This document shows, piece after piece, positions 15,469 through 23,599 of a stretch of DNA of 30,795 nt. The position numbers and the translations under genes are program-made. A model generated the notes under the pieces. That model searched no databases. It was given only the letters and a program-made list of their open reading frames with translations, and had not been told where the DNA came from. The DNA is taken from contig JBJHDM010000040.1 in the NCBI GenBank assembly GCA_050486545.1, positions 1 through 30,795 of the forward strand, in the 5' to 3' direction. The number at the start of each line of letters is the position of its first letter. The first letter of the stretch is position 1. The stretch comes from DAOMNN01 sp050486545 (GTDB lineage Bacteria > Pseudomonadota > Gammaproteobacteria > Burkholderiales > Rhodocyclaceae).

Positions 15469-16659
15469 CTAGGCGATGATTCGTTGATCTTCGAGCCGGT
15501 CGAGCTCGGCGTCGCCGTAGCCGGCCTCGGCGAGCACGGCGCGCGTGTGCTGGCCGTACTTCGGCGGGAAGTCGAGTTCCGCCGACCCTTGCGGCAGATC
15601 GACCGCCATCGGCTGCATGCGCACCTGCTTGCCATCGGGCATGCGGGTGCGCGTGAGCTTGCGCGCGACCGCGTCCAGGTCGCGCACCGCGGGGATGTCG
15701 TGGATCGGCGCATGCGGGATCGTGGCCTGGCGGAAGTCGGCGGCGATCTCGGCGGTCGTATAGCGGCGCGTCGCGGCCGCCATGTCGCGATGGATCGCCT
15801 CGCGCTCGGCATGCCGGCCCTCGTTCGTGACGCGCACCGGGTTGCCGACCGCGGCGAACTTCGGCAACTCGGTCAGGCGGCGCCACTGCACGTCGCTGCC
15901 GATCGCCATGTAGATGAAGCCGTCGGCGGTCGGGTATACGTTGGTCGGGATGAACTTGCGGTGCTCGTTGCCGCAGCGGGTGATCTCGTTGGGCTGGCAG
16001 TCGAAGTCGAGCAGCGGCAGCGTCGTGATCAGCCACGAGGCGGCCGCCTGCAGCATCGACACGTCGATGCGCAGGCCGCGGCCGGTCTCGGCCCGTTCGG
16101 CCAGCGCGAGCATCACGTTGGCGTACACCTCATCGCCGGCCTTGAGGTCGACGATCGGCACGCCCGAGAGCGTCGGCGGCCCGTCGGCGGGGCCGGTCAG
16201 CTCCATGTAGCCGGCCATGGCCTGGATCACCGGGTCGTAGCCGGGCGCATCCGGGTAGTCCGGCCCCATCGCCGAGATCCCGGCCCAGATCAGGTCCGGC
16301 TTCGCGGCGGACAGCGTCTCGTAGTCGATCCCCAGCTGCGCATAGCGCCGCGGCACGGTATTGCAGCAGAACACGTCGACGTCGAGTTCGACCAGCAGGC
16401 GGCGCAGCAGCGCCTGGCCCTCGGGCTCCTTGAGGTTGAGCGCGATCGCTTCCTTGCCGACATTGGGCGCGATGAAGTAGGTGCGACGGTCGTCGTCGAC
16501 CACCTTGCCGCCGATGTAGCGGTTCGGGTCGCCGGGCAAGCCCTTCTCGCCGGGCGTCGACTCGATGCGGATCACCCGCCATCCGAGCTGGGCGAAACGC
16601 AGCGTCGCGTAGGGCAGCGACAGCGCCTGCTCCATCGACAGGACGGTGCGTCGCCTCAT
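15469..16659 (-). CDS. iaaL: Family III CoA-transferase (2-phenylsuccinyl-CoA transferase type)
   Basis: A 396-residue family III (CaiB/BaiF) CoA-transferase, which moves CoA between carboxylic acids through an aspartyl-CoA anhydride/thioester. The catalytic aspartate is most likely D171 in GVPIVDLKAGDEVYA. The N-terminal strand ATLRFAQLGWRVIRIE and the segment GYDPVIQAMAGYMELTG (about 140-156) are standard for the family. In Aromatoleum aromaticum the iaa cluster enzyme IaaL acts on 2-phenylsuccinate-type acids; here the natural partner would be 2-aminophenylsuccinate. The identification as IaaL rests on family plus exact gene context, not on alignment. ATG 16659 overlaps the molybdopterin-subunit stop by ATGA, and the fusion gene follows after 6 bases. 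Confidence 0.85.
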   Translation of the reverse strand: MRRRTVLSMEQALSLPYATLRFAQLGWRVIRIESTPGEKGLPGDPNRYIGGKVVDDDRRTYFIAPNVGKEAIALNLKEPEGQALLRRLLVELDVDVFCCNTVPRRYAQLGIDYETLSAAKPDLIWAGISAMGPDYPDAPGYDPVIQAMAGYMELTGPADGPPTLSGVPIVDLKAGDEVYANVMLALAERAETGRGLRIDVSMLQAAASWLITTLPLLDFDCQPNEITRCGNEHRKFIPTNVYPTADGFIYMAIGSDVQWRRLTELPKFAAVGNPVRVTNEGRHAEREAIHRDMAAATRRYTTAEIAADFRQATIPHAPIHDIPAVRDLDAVARKLTRTRMPDGKQVRMQPMAVDLPQGSAELDFPPKYGQHTRAVLAEAGYGDAELDRLEDQRIIA

Positions 16660-19061
16660 GCCTCGGGCTTCCAGCTCGGCTGCTCGCCGCACCCGTGCAA
16701 TGCGCGATAGACGCGCTCGGGCGTGAAGGGCAGCGCACGGATGCGCACCCCGGTCGCGTTGGCGATCGCGTTCGCGGTCGCCGCCGCGATGCAGATCGCC
16801 GGTGCCTCGCCGACGCCCTTGGCGCCCTGCGGCCCTTCGCCGTCCATCGACTCGATGAAGGAGATGTCCATCTCGGGGATCTCGGGCGCGGTGACGAGCT
16901 TGTAGTCGCGGAAGTTGGGATTGCGCATGACCCCGTTCTCGATCATGAGGTCCTCGGTCAGCGCATAGCCCTGGCCCATCACGACACCGCCTTCGATCTG
17001 CCCCTCGATGCCGAGCCGGTTGAGCACGCGGCCGACGTCGTGGGCCCCGGTCACGCGGGTCATCTTCACGATCCCGGTGTCGGTATCGACCTCGACCTCG
17101 ACGACCTGCGCGGCCCACGCATACGCGGCCGACACGTCGCCCTTGAAGCCCTTGTCCTGATGGACGCTGGGCGGTTCGTAGTAATAGGTGGTCATCACCA
17201 GCTCGGCCTTGTCCGAGAAGTGCAGGCTGCGCATCAGGCGGGCGAGATCGACCAGCGCCTCGCCGGTGTCCGCGCGCACGACGCAGCCGCCGGCCAGGTC
17301 GAGCTCGTCCTCGGCACATTCGTACTTCCTTGCCGCGGCGGCGAGGATCTTGGCCTTGGCCTTCCTCGCCGCGCCGATCGCCGAGTTGCCGGCGATGAAG
17401 GTCGTGCGCGAGGCATGCACGCCGACGTCCCACGGCGTGATGTCGGTGTCGTTGTTGACCACCGTCACGGCCGAGATCGGCAGGCCCAGTTCCTCGCACA
17501 CCAGTTGCGACAGCACCGTCTCGGACCCCTGCCCGATCTCGGAGGCGCCGGTGATCAGGGTCACGTGGGCGAAATCGTCGAGCTTGAGGATGGTACCGCA
17601 GCCGTCCGACGGATAGATCTTCGCGCCGCCGCCCACGTGCAGCATCGACGCGATGCCGATGCCGCGCTTGACCGGATCGGCGTTGCCGCGGTGGGCGAGG
17701 TTCTCGCGATGCTTGCGCGCGAAGTCGCTGCGCTCGGCCACCGTCGTGATGCACTCCTTGAAGCCGCAGCTCTTGAACACCATCCCCTGGCCGGTGACCT
17801 CACCCGGCTCCTGGGCGTTCTTCAAGCGGAATTCGACCGGATCCATGCCGATCGCCTCGGCCAGCTCATCCATGTGCTGCTCGATCGCGAAGGTCGCCTG
17901 CAGGTTGCCGTAGCCGCGGAACGACCCGGCATACGGGTTGTTCGTATAGACGGCGACGGTGTGGTAGTCGCAGTGCGGCACGCGGTACAGCGACGAGAAG
18001 GTCTGCATCATCACGAACGGGGTCGTCGCCCCCCACGAGGTGTAGGCGCCGTTGTCGTGCAGGGTGTGTACCTGGCGGAAGGTCAGCGTGCCGTCCTTGC
18101 GGCAGCCGGAGCGGAGCGTGAGCACCACCGGCTGGCGCGTCGGCGAGGCGAGGAACTCCTCCTCGCGCGAGAACAGCATCTTGACCGGCCGCTTCGCCGC
18201 CCGCGCGAGGAACACGCAGATGACCTCGAACGGGTAGATGTCGAGCTTGGAACCGAAGCCGCCTCCGATCGGCGGCTGGATGATGCGGATGCGCGCCGGG
18301 TCCATGTTCAGGTACTCGGCGAACTCGCGCTTGTGCAGGAAGGGCACCTGCGTGTTCGAGTGCATCAGCAGGTTCCCCGACGCGTCGAACTCGGCGATGA
18401 TCCCCGACACCCCCATGCAGCAGTGCGTGACGTAGTGCAGGCGGAAGGTGTTCTCGATGACGACGTCGGATTCGGCCTCGCCCTGCGCGACGTCGCCGTG
18501 GTCGTAGTCGAAGCGCATCGCGATGTTGTCGGGCTTGCCGGCGAACGCGATCGAGGTGCCCTGCTTCAGGTGCAGGTGCGTGCCGTCGGCACCGTGCGGC
18601 TCGGGGTGGATCAGCGGGGCTCCGGGCTTGAGCGCCTCGGCCGGGTCGGTCAGCACCGGCAGGTCCTCGTATTCGACGCGGATCAGCTCGAGCGCGGCCT
18701 CGGCGATCTCCTCGGTGTCGGCAGCGACCGCCGCGATCTCGTCGCGCTGGCTGCGCACGCGGTCGCGCTTGAGCGGCAGGTGGTCCTTGGCGACCCCGAT
18801 CGGGCGCTGGTCGGGCACGTCGAACGCGGTGATCACCGCATGCACGCCCGGCAGCGCCTTCGCCGCCGAGGTATCGATCGACAGGATGCGCGCATGGATG
18901 CGGGCCGAGCGCAGGATCTTGCCGTGCAGTTGTCCGGGGACGTTGATGTCGTGGATGTAGCGGGTCTTGCCGGTGGCCTTCTCGGGCGCATCCATCTTCG
19001 GGATGCGCTTGCCGATCAGGCTCTCGCGCACGACCGGCCGCGTCTTTTCGGCGACGTTCAT
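16656..19061 (-). CDS. Xanthine-oxidase-family hydroxylase, molybdopterin (large) subunit
   Basis: An 801-residue catalytic subunit with the Mo-hydroxylase order: aldehyde oxidase a/b hammerhead domain (about 25-130, starting GKRIPKMDAPEKATGKTRY), then the cofactor-binding domains. Seen motifs are PPIGGGFGSK, FRGYGNLQ (substrate/cofactor loop), GASEIGQGSETV and the C-terminal GAKGVGEAP, where E752 is the catalytic glutamate of the family. Such enzymes hydroxylate electron-poor carbons with water-derived oxygen. In the indoleacetate pathway the described step is oxidation of the indole C2 to 2-oxoindole-3-acetate (or its CoA-ester equivalent). Start 19061 overlaps the Fe-S subunit stop by ATGA. 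No XdhC-like insertion factor lies in the window. Other N-heterocycle substrates are possible; the context favours indoleacetate. Confidence 0.92.
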   Translation of the reverse strand: MNVAEKTRPVVRESLIGKRIPKMDAPEKATGKTRYIHDINVPGQLHGKILRSARIHARILSIDTSAAKALPGVHAVITAFDVPDQRPIGVAKDHLPLKRDRVRSQRDEIAAVAADTEEIAEAALELIRVEYEDLPVLTDPAEALKPGAPLIHPEPHGADGTHLHLKQGTSIAFAGKPDNIAMRFDYDHGDVAQGEAESDVVIENTFRLHYVTHCCMGVSGIIAEFDASGNLLMHSNTQVPFLHKREFAEYLNMDPARIRIIQPPIGGGFGSKLDIYPFEVICVFLARAAKRPVKMLFSREEEFLASPTRQPVVLTLRSGCRKDGTLTFRQVHTLHDNGAYTSWGATTPFVMMQTFSSLYRVPHCDYHTVAVYTNNPYAGSFRGYGNLQATFAIEQHMDELAEAIGMDPVEFRLKNAQEPGEVTGQGMVFKSCGFKECITTVAERSDFARKHRENLAHRGNADPVKRGIGIASMLHVGGGAKIYPSDGCGTILKLDDFAHVTLITGASEIGQGSETVLSQLVCEELGLPISAVTVVNNDTDITPWDVGVHASRTTFIAGNSAIGAARKAKAKILAAAARKYECAEDELDLAGGCVVRADTGEALVDLARLMRSLHFSDKAELVMTTYYYEPPSVHQDKGFKGDVSAAYAWAAQVVEVEVDTDTGIVKMTRVTGAHDVGRVLNRLGIEGQIEGGVVMGQGYALTEDLMIENGVMRNPNFRDYKLVTAPEIPEMDISFIESMDGEGPQGAKGVGEAPAICIAAATANAIANATGVRIRALPFTPERVYRALHGCGEQPSWKPEA

Positions 19062-19540
19062 TGCGCACCTCCTGCCGGTTCGGCCGCCGACGCGATCGCG
19101 TCGACGATCTTCTTGTAGCCGGTGCAGCGGCACAGGTTGCCCTCGATGCCGCGCTTGATCGCCTCCGCATCGGCGCCGCAGCCGCTGGCGAGCACCTGGC
19201 TCGCCTGCACCATCATCCCCGGGGTGCAGAAGCCGCACTGCACCGCGCCGTGGGCGACGAAGGCATCGCGCAGGCGCTCGCCCTCGGGACGGTTCGCGAG
19301 CCCCTCGATCGTCGTGACCTCACGGCCGTCGCAATCGACCGCGAACATCAGGCACGAATTGAGCGTCGCACCGTCGACTACGATCGTGCACGCGCCGCAC
19401 TCGCCCTCGCCACAGCCGTACTTGGTGCCGGTCAGTCCGACCACGTCGCGCAGCATGTCGAGCGTGCTCATTCCCACGCCGACCGTGGCGCGCTTCTTCA
19501 CCCCATTGAGGGTGAATTCAATTTCCTGCTTGAGCGACAT
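19058..19540 (-). CDS. Xanthine-oxidase-family hydroxylase, [2Fe-2S] (small) subunit
   Basis: A 160-residue protein with the two [2Fe-2S] clusters of the family. The plant-ferredoxin-like cluster uses C43, C48, C51 and C63 (pattern YGCGEGECGACT). The second, helical cluster uses C102 and C105 (QCGFCTPGM) and C137 and C139 (LCRCTGY). It passes electrons from the molybdenum centre to the FAD subunit. The N-terminus KQEIEFTLNGVKKRATV is the usual beta-grasp start, without a Tat signal, so the enzyme is cytoplasmic. The gene overlaps the FAD-subunit gene by 23 bases and the Mo-subunit gene by 4. Confidence 0.95.
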   Translation of the reverse strand: MSLKQEIEFTLNGVKKRATVGVGMSTLDMLRDVVGLTGTKYGCGEGECGACTIVVDGATLNSCLMFAVDCDGREVTTIEGLANRPEGERLRDAFVAHGAVQCGFCTPGMMVQASQVLASGCGADAEAIKRGIEGNLCRCTGYKKIVDAIASAAEPAGGAQ

Positions 19541-20390
19541 GGTCGAGCATCCTCCGCGTCATGTTGTGGATCAGTTCCTTGCGATACCAGGCCGACGCAC
19601 GCACGTCGTCGATCGGGTGCACCTCGTCGCGCGCCACCGCCGCGGCCGTCGCGATCGTCTCCGCATCGAGCGGCCGGCCTTCCAGTGCGGCTTCGGTCTT
19701 CGGTGCGCGCACCGGGGTCGGTGCGACCGCGCCGAAGGCGACCCGCGCGTTGCGCAGGCAGGCGCCGTCGCGCACCCCCGCGATGCCGATCGAGATCGCC
19801 GAGATGTCGAGCGCCGGACGCGTGCCGAACTTGTAGAAGCGGGCGAGGTGGCCGGCTGGCGGCAGCGGCACGCGGACCGCGGTGAGCAGTTCCTCGGGTC
19901 GGCGCACGGTCCGTCCGGGACCGGTGAAGAAGTCCGCGAGCGGCAGGCGGCGGGTCGCGACGCTGCCGTTCGGGCGCGAGGCCAGTTCCACCTCGGCGTC
20001 GAGCACGAGCAAGGGCACCAGGGTGTCGCCGGCCGGCGAGGCGTTGTTGATGTTGCCGCCGATCGTGCCGGCATTGCGGATCTGGTCGGAGGCGAAGTGG
20101 TCGCCGACCTCGACGAGCACCGGAAAGTGCGCGCGCACCTGCTCGTCGCGCATCAGCTCGGTGATCGTCGTCAGCGCGCCGATGCGCAGCCCCTCGCCGT
20201 CCCGGACGATTCCCCGCAGTTCGGGAACGCGCCGGATGTTCATCAGGGTCGGTCGGAACGCGACCCGCCCGGCCTGGCTCTGCGGCATCAGATCGGTGCC
20301 GCCGGCCAGGATCGTGACCTCTCCGGCCTGCAGGCAGGCCACGGCCTCGTCGAGGCTGGTCGGTGCGACATAGTGCTGGATTGCTGTCAT
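19518..20390 (-). CDS. Xanthine-oxidase-family hydroxylase, FAD (medium) subunit
   Basis: A 290-residue FAD-binding subunit. The FAD motifs are ILAGGTDL (27-34) and AGTIGGNINNASPAGD (107-122), both typical of CO dehydrogenase/xanthine dehydrogenase medium subunits. It oxidises the iron-sulfur subunit and hands electrons to NAD+ or another acceptor. It lacks the extra cysteine-rich insertion that carries a [4Fe-4S] cluster in 4-hydroxybenzoyl-CoA reductase: only two scattered cysteines are seen. This argues for a hydroxylating dehydrogenase rather than a low-potential reductase. The start is 11 bases after the mutase large-subunit stop, and the end overlaps the Fe-S subunit gene. Confidence 0.93.
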   Translation of the reverse strand: MTAIQHYVAPTSLDEAVACLQAGEVTILAGGTDLMPQSQAGRVAFRPTLMNIRRVPELRGIVRDGEGLRIGALTTITELMRDEQVRAHFPVLVEVGDHFASDQIRNAGTIGGNINNASPAGDTLVPLLVLDAEVELASRPNGSVATRRLPLADFFTGPGRTVRRPEELLTAVRVPLPPAGHLARFYKFGTRPALDISAISIGIAGVRDGACLRNARVAFGAVAPTPVRAPKTEAALEGRPLDAETIATAAAVARDEVHPIDDVRASAWYRKELIHNMTRRMLDHVAQAGN

Positions 20391-20401
20391 GCGTGGGGTC
20401 C

Positions 20402-22015
20402 TCAGAAACGGATCGGTTCGCGGTAGCGACCGAATACCTTGACGAGCTGCTGCGTGATCTCGCCGACGCTGGCGTAGGCCTTCACGGCCGCGACGATCGC
20501 CGGCATCACGTTCGCGCCCGAACGGGCGTCGGCCGCGACCTGTTCGAGGGCGGCGGCCACCGCCGCGCCATCGCGTTCGGCGCGCACCTTTGCGAGCGCG
20601 TCGACCTGCACGCGCGCGTCTTCGTCCTTGTAGGGGTGGAAGGCGACCGGGTGTTCCTCCTCGGTCTCGTTGCGGTAGCAGTTGACGCCGACCTTGGGAA
20701 ACTTGCCGGTCTCGATGTCGCGCTGCATCTGGTAGGCCTGGGACGAGACCTGGGCCTGGATCGCGCCTTCGGCGATCAGCTTGACGATGCCGCCGCGCGC
20801 GTCGGTCTCCTTCATGATCTCGACCATCTTGTCGCGCATCTCATTGGTCAGCGTCTCCACGTACCAGGAACCGCCGAGCGGATCGACGGTCTCGGTGAGC
20901 CCCATTTCCTCGATGAGGATCTGCATCGTGCGCAGCGAGATCCGCGCGGAGTATTCGGTCGGGATCGTGTAGGCCTCGTCGTAGGAGCACAGCGCCATCG
21001 TCTGCGTGCCCGACAGCGCGCTGATCAGCGCGTAGTAGGCCCCGCGCACGATGTTCAGTTCGGGTTGCTCGAAGGTCAGCCCGCCGCCGCCGCCCGCGGC
21101 GATCATGCGCAGCCACATCGAGCCGGGTTTCTGCGCGCCGTATTCTTCCTTCATGATCTGCGCCCAAAGGCTGCGCCCGGCGCGGAACTTCGCGACCTGC
21201 TCGAAGAGGTTGCCGAAGATGTTGAAGTTGTACGACAGGCGCCCGGCGAACTCGTCGACGTGCAGGCCGCGCTTGATCACCTCGTCGGCATAGGCCTTGG
21301 CGATGCAGAACGCGTAGGCCATCTCCTGCGCAGGCGTCGCGCCCGACTCGCGGATGTGGTAGCCGCACACCGAGACCGGGCTGTACTTGGGCGCATGCTC
21401 GGCGCAGTACTCGATCGTGTCGCCGACGAGCCGGATCGACGGCTCGACCGGATAGATCCAGGTGCCGCGGCCGACGAACTCCTTGAGGATGTCGTTCTGC
21501 GCCGTGCCACGCAGCTTCGCGACGTCGTAGCCGCGCTTTTCGGCCATCGCGAGATACATCGCGATCAGGATCGCAGCCGCGCCGTTGATCGTCAGCGAAA
21601 CGGTGATCTTCTCGAGATCGATGCCGTCGAACGCGATCTCGAAGTCGCGCAGCGTATCGACCGCCATGCCGACGCGCCCGACCTCGCCTTCCGCAAGCGG
21701 GTCGTCCGAGTCGAGCCCGATCTGCGTCGGCAGATCGAATGCGACGTTGAGCCCCGTCTGCCCGTTCGCGATCAGGTACTTGAAGCGCTGGTTGGTCTCG
21801 GACGGATTACCGAAGCCGGCGTACTGGCGCATCGTCCACGGCTGCTTGCGGTACATCAGCTTGTGGATGCCGCGCGTAAAGGGGTATTCGCCCGGTTGGC
21901 CGATCATCTTCCAGCCGCCGCTCGCCTCGACGTCGGCGGCCGTATAGAGCGGCCGGACTTCGATGCCCGATTCGTTGACGACGGGGCGGATCTCGGGTGC
22001 GGCGCGATCGTTCAT
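20402..22015 (-). CDS. B12-dependent acyl-CoA mutase, large (catalytic) subunit
   Basis: A 537-residue TIM-barrel subunit of the methylmalonyl-CoA mutase family, which needs a separate B12-binding subunit (next entry). Seen motifs are RGIHKLMYRKQPWTMRQYAGF, GLNVAFDLPTQIGLDSDDP, NDILKEF and SVCGYHIRESGA. Y55, R195 (EPSIRL) and H220 fall where methylmalonyl-CoA mutase has its Tyr, carboxylate-binding Arg and radical-site His; isobutyryl-CoA mutase has Phe and Gln at the first two. So the substrate should carry a free carboxylate, as in 2-aminophenylsuccinyl-CoA to 2-aminobenzylmalonyl-CoA. ATG 22015 is chosen for its GGAGG site and because the frame upstream overlaps the B12 subunit. No MeaB chaperone gene is in the window. 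Confidence 0.9.
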   Translation of the reverse strand: MNDRAAPEIRPVVNESGIEVRPLYTAADVEASGGWKMIGQPGEYPFTRGIHKLMYRKQPWTMRQYAGFGNPSETNQRFKYLIANGQTGLNVAFDLPTQIGLDSDDPLAEGEVGRVGMAVDTLRDFEIAFDGIDLEKITVSLTINGAAAILIAMYLAMAEKRGYDVAKLRGTAQNDILKEFVGRGTWIYPVEPSIRLVGDTIEYCAEHAPKYSPVSVCGYHIRESGATPAQEMAYAFCIAKAYADEVIKRGLHVDEFAGRLSYNFNIFGNLFEQVAKFRAGRSLWAQIMKEEYGAQKPGSMWLRMIAAGGGGGLTFEQPELNIVRGAYYALISALSGTQTMALCSYDEAYTIPTEYSARISLRTMQILIEEMGLTETVDPLGGSWYVETLTNEMRDKMVEIMKETDARGGIVKLIAEGAIQAQVSSQAYQMQRDIETGKFPKVGVNCYRNETEEEHPVAFHPYKDEDARVQVDALAKVRAERDGAAVAAALEQVAADARSGANVMPAIVAAVKAYASVGEITQQLVKVFGRYREPIRF

Positions 22016-22052
22016 GCTGGCCTCCGTGAAACCTCGTGTGGGCGCAAGCCGT

Positions 22053-22469
22053 TCATCGGACGTTCTCCCGGATATAGCCGACGATCGCATCGAGCTTCGA
22101 GCCGGTCGGGAAGATGCCGCGAAAGCCCAGTGCGCGCAACGCGTCGTGGTCCTGCTGCGGCAGGTTGCCGCCGATGACCCACAGCTTGTCGGAGAGCCCC
22201 GCCTCCTCGAGCAGCGGCTTGAGCTTGCGGCAGAATGGAAGGTGGGAGCCGGCCATCGAGGACAGCGCGACGACGTCGACGTCCTCCTCCAGCGCGATGC
22301 GCGCGACCTGCTCGGGGGTCTGGCGCAGGCCGGTGTAGATGACCTCGAAGCCGGCATCCATCATCGCGCGGGCCACCACCTTGGCGCCCTGGTCGTGGCC
22401 GTCGAGGCCGGGCTTGGCGAGCAGGACCCGGATACGCGGGTCCGGCAGGGGCTGGGTCGCTGCACTCAT
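22053..22469 (-). CDS. B12-dependent acyl-CoA mutase, small (cobalamin-binding) subunit
   Basis: A 138-residue cobalamin-binding subunit. The base-off/His-on signature D-x-H-x-x-G is D23-G-H25-D-Q-G28, with H25 the lower axial ligand to cobalt. ALSSMAGSHL (about 68-77) and VIGGNLP (about 97-103) complete the pocket for the dimethylbenzimidazole tail. It pairs with the catalytic subunit encoded 37 bases downstream, forming a two-gene mutase like isobutyryl- and 2-hydroxyisobutyryl-CoA mutases rather than a one-chain methylmalonyl-CoA mutase. ATG 22469 overlaps the acyl-CoA dehydrogenase stop by ATGA; a longer frame upstream is a shadow of that gene. Confidence 0.93.
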   Translation of the reverse strand: MSAATQPLPDPRIRVLLAKPGLDGHDQGAKVVARAMMDAGFEVIYTGLRQTPEQVARIALEEDVDVVALSSMAGSHLPFCRKLKPLLEEAGLSDKLWVIGGNLPQQDHDALRALGFRGIFPTGSKLDAIVGYIRENVR

Positions 22470-23599
22470 GAACTGACTTCCTTGGCAATGATGAGTTTGA
22501 GGATTTCGCTGGTGCCGCCGCCGATCAGCGTGAAGCGCACGTCGCGCAGGAAGCGCTGCACCGGGTACTCCATCGCGTAGCCGTAGGACGCGAGCACGCG
22601 CGCGGCCTGGTCGCAGATGCCGGCAGCGGTCTCGGTCGCGAACAGCTTGGCCATCGCTGCTTCCTTGTGGTGCGGTCGCCCCGCCCCGTGCAGCCAAGCG
22701 GCGTAGTGCACCAGCCGGGTGGCCGCCTCGAGCCCGGTCGCCATTTCGGCGAGCTTCATCTGGATCGCCTGGAAGCGGTTGATCGGCTTGCCGAACTGCT
22801 TGCGCTCGCCGGCGTAGCGCACCGCCTCGTCGAGCGCGGCGCGCGCCACGCCGAGTGCCATCGCGCCGGTAATGATGCGGATCTCGGCGAGTGTCTTCTT
22901 CAGATGCCCTTCGCCGTCGCCTTCCTCGCGCGAGAGCCGGTTCGCGTCGGGCACGAAGCACTCGTCGAAGGCGACCTCGGAGGTCGGCAGCGCCCACACG
23001 CCCATCTTGTGGATCTCGCGCCCGACGACGAGCCCCTTGAACTCGCGCTCGACGAGGAAGATCGTGAGCTTCTTCTCCTCGCCGGCGCGCGCGAACACGG
23101 TGAAGAAGTCCGCGACCGGCGCCGAGGTGATCCAGGTCTTCTGGCCATTGAGCACGTAGCCGCCGTCGACCCGGGTCGCCGTCGTCGCGATGCCGTCCAG
23201 ATCCGAGCCGGCGTTCGGTTCGGTCATGCAGATCGCGCCGATCCTCTCGCCCGCAAGCGCGGGCTTGAACAGGCGCTCGACGATGTCGGCACCGCCGAGC
23301 ATGTGGAGGAACTTGGTCCCCATCAGCGACTGCATCGCGACCGCGCCGGCGAGCGACATCGACCCTCGCGCGATCTCCTCGAGCGCGAGGCAGAACTCGG
23401 TCAGCCCCAGCCCGCTGCCGCCCACTTCCTCAGGGTAGCGCATGCCGAAGAAACCCAGCCCGGCCAGCTCGCGGAAGAGTTCGAGCGGATACGCCCGTGC
23501 CTCGTCGAGCGCGGCCGCCTGCGGCACGATGCGCGCGTCGGTGAAGCGCACGAAGGTGTCGCGGATCGCCTGCTGGTCTTCGGTCAGGTCGAAGTTCAT
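22466..23599 (-). CDS. Acyl-CoA dehydrogenase, probably decarboxylating
   Basis: A 377-residue acyl-CoA dehydrogenase of normal length with flavin and substrate motifs: ICMTEPNAGSD (123-133), GQKTWITSA (152-160), RKQFGKPINRFQAIQ (266-280). The usual catalytic glutamate in the YEGT motif is missing: the segment reads IGGGTSEI (359-366) with G361 at that place. Isovaleryl-CoA dehydrogenase also has Gly there and uses a Glu from another helix, just before an Arg. Here the matching helix is AEIRIITGAMALG, with E239 two places before R241. In the pathway the enzyme would turn 2-aminobenzylmalonyl-CoA into 2-aminocinnamoyl-CoA, losing CO2. It overlaps both neighbours by 4 bases. Function is assigned from context. 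Confidence 0.88.
   Translation of the reverse strand: MNFDLTEDQQAIRDTFVRFTDARIVPQAAALDEARAYPLELFRELAGLGFFGMRYPEEVGGSGLGLTEFCLALEEIARGSMSLAGAVAMQSLMGTKFLHMLGGADIVERLFKPALAGERIGAICMTEPNAGSDLDGIATTATRVDGGYVLNGQKTWITSAPVADFFTVFARAGEEKKLTIFLVEREFKGLVVGREIHKMGVWALPTSEVAFDECFVPDANRLSREEGDGEGHLKKTLAEIRIITGAMALGVARAALDEAVRYAGERKQFGKPINRFQAIQMKLAEMATGLEAATRLVHYAAWLHGAGRPHHKEAAMAKLFATETAAGICDQAARVLASYGYAMEYPVQRFLRDVRFTLIGGGTSEILKLIIAKEVSS

Noticed and set aside
16656..20390. 4-Hydroxybenzoyl-CoA reductase as identity of the three-subunit molybdenum enzyme
   Set aside because: The FAD subunit lacks the cysteine-rich insertion for the extra [4Fe-4S] cluster of that reductase.
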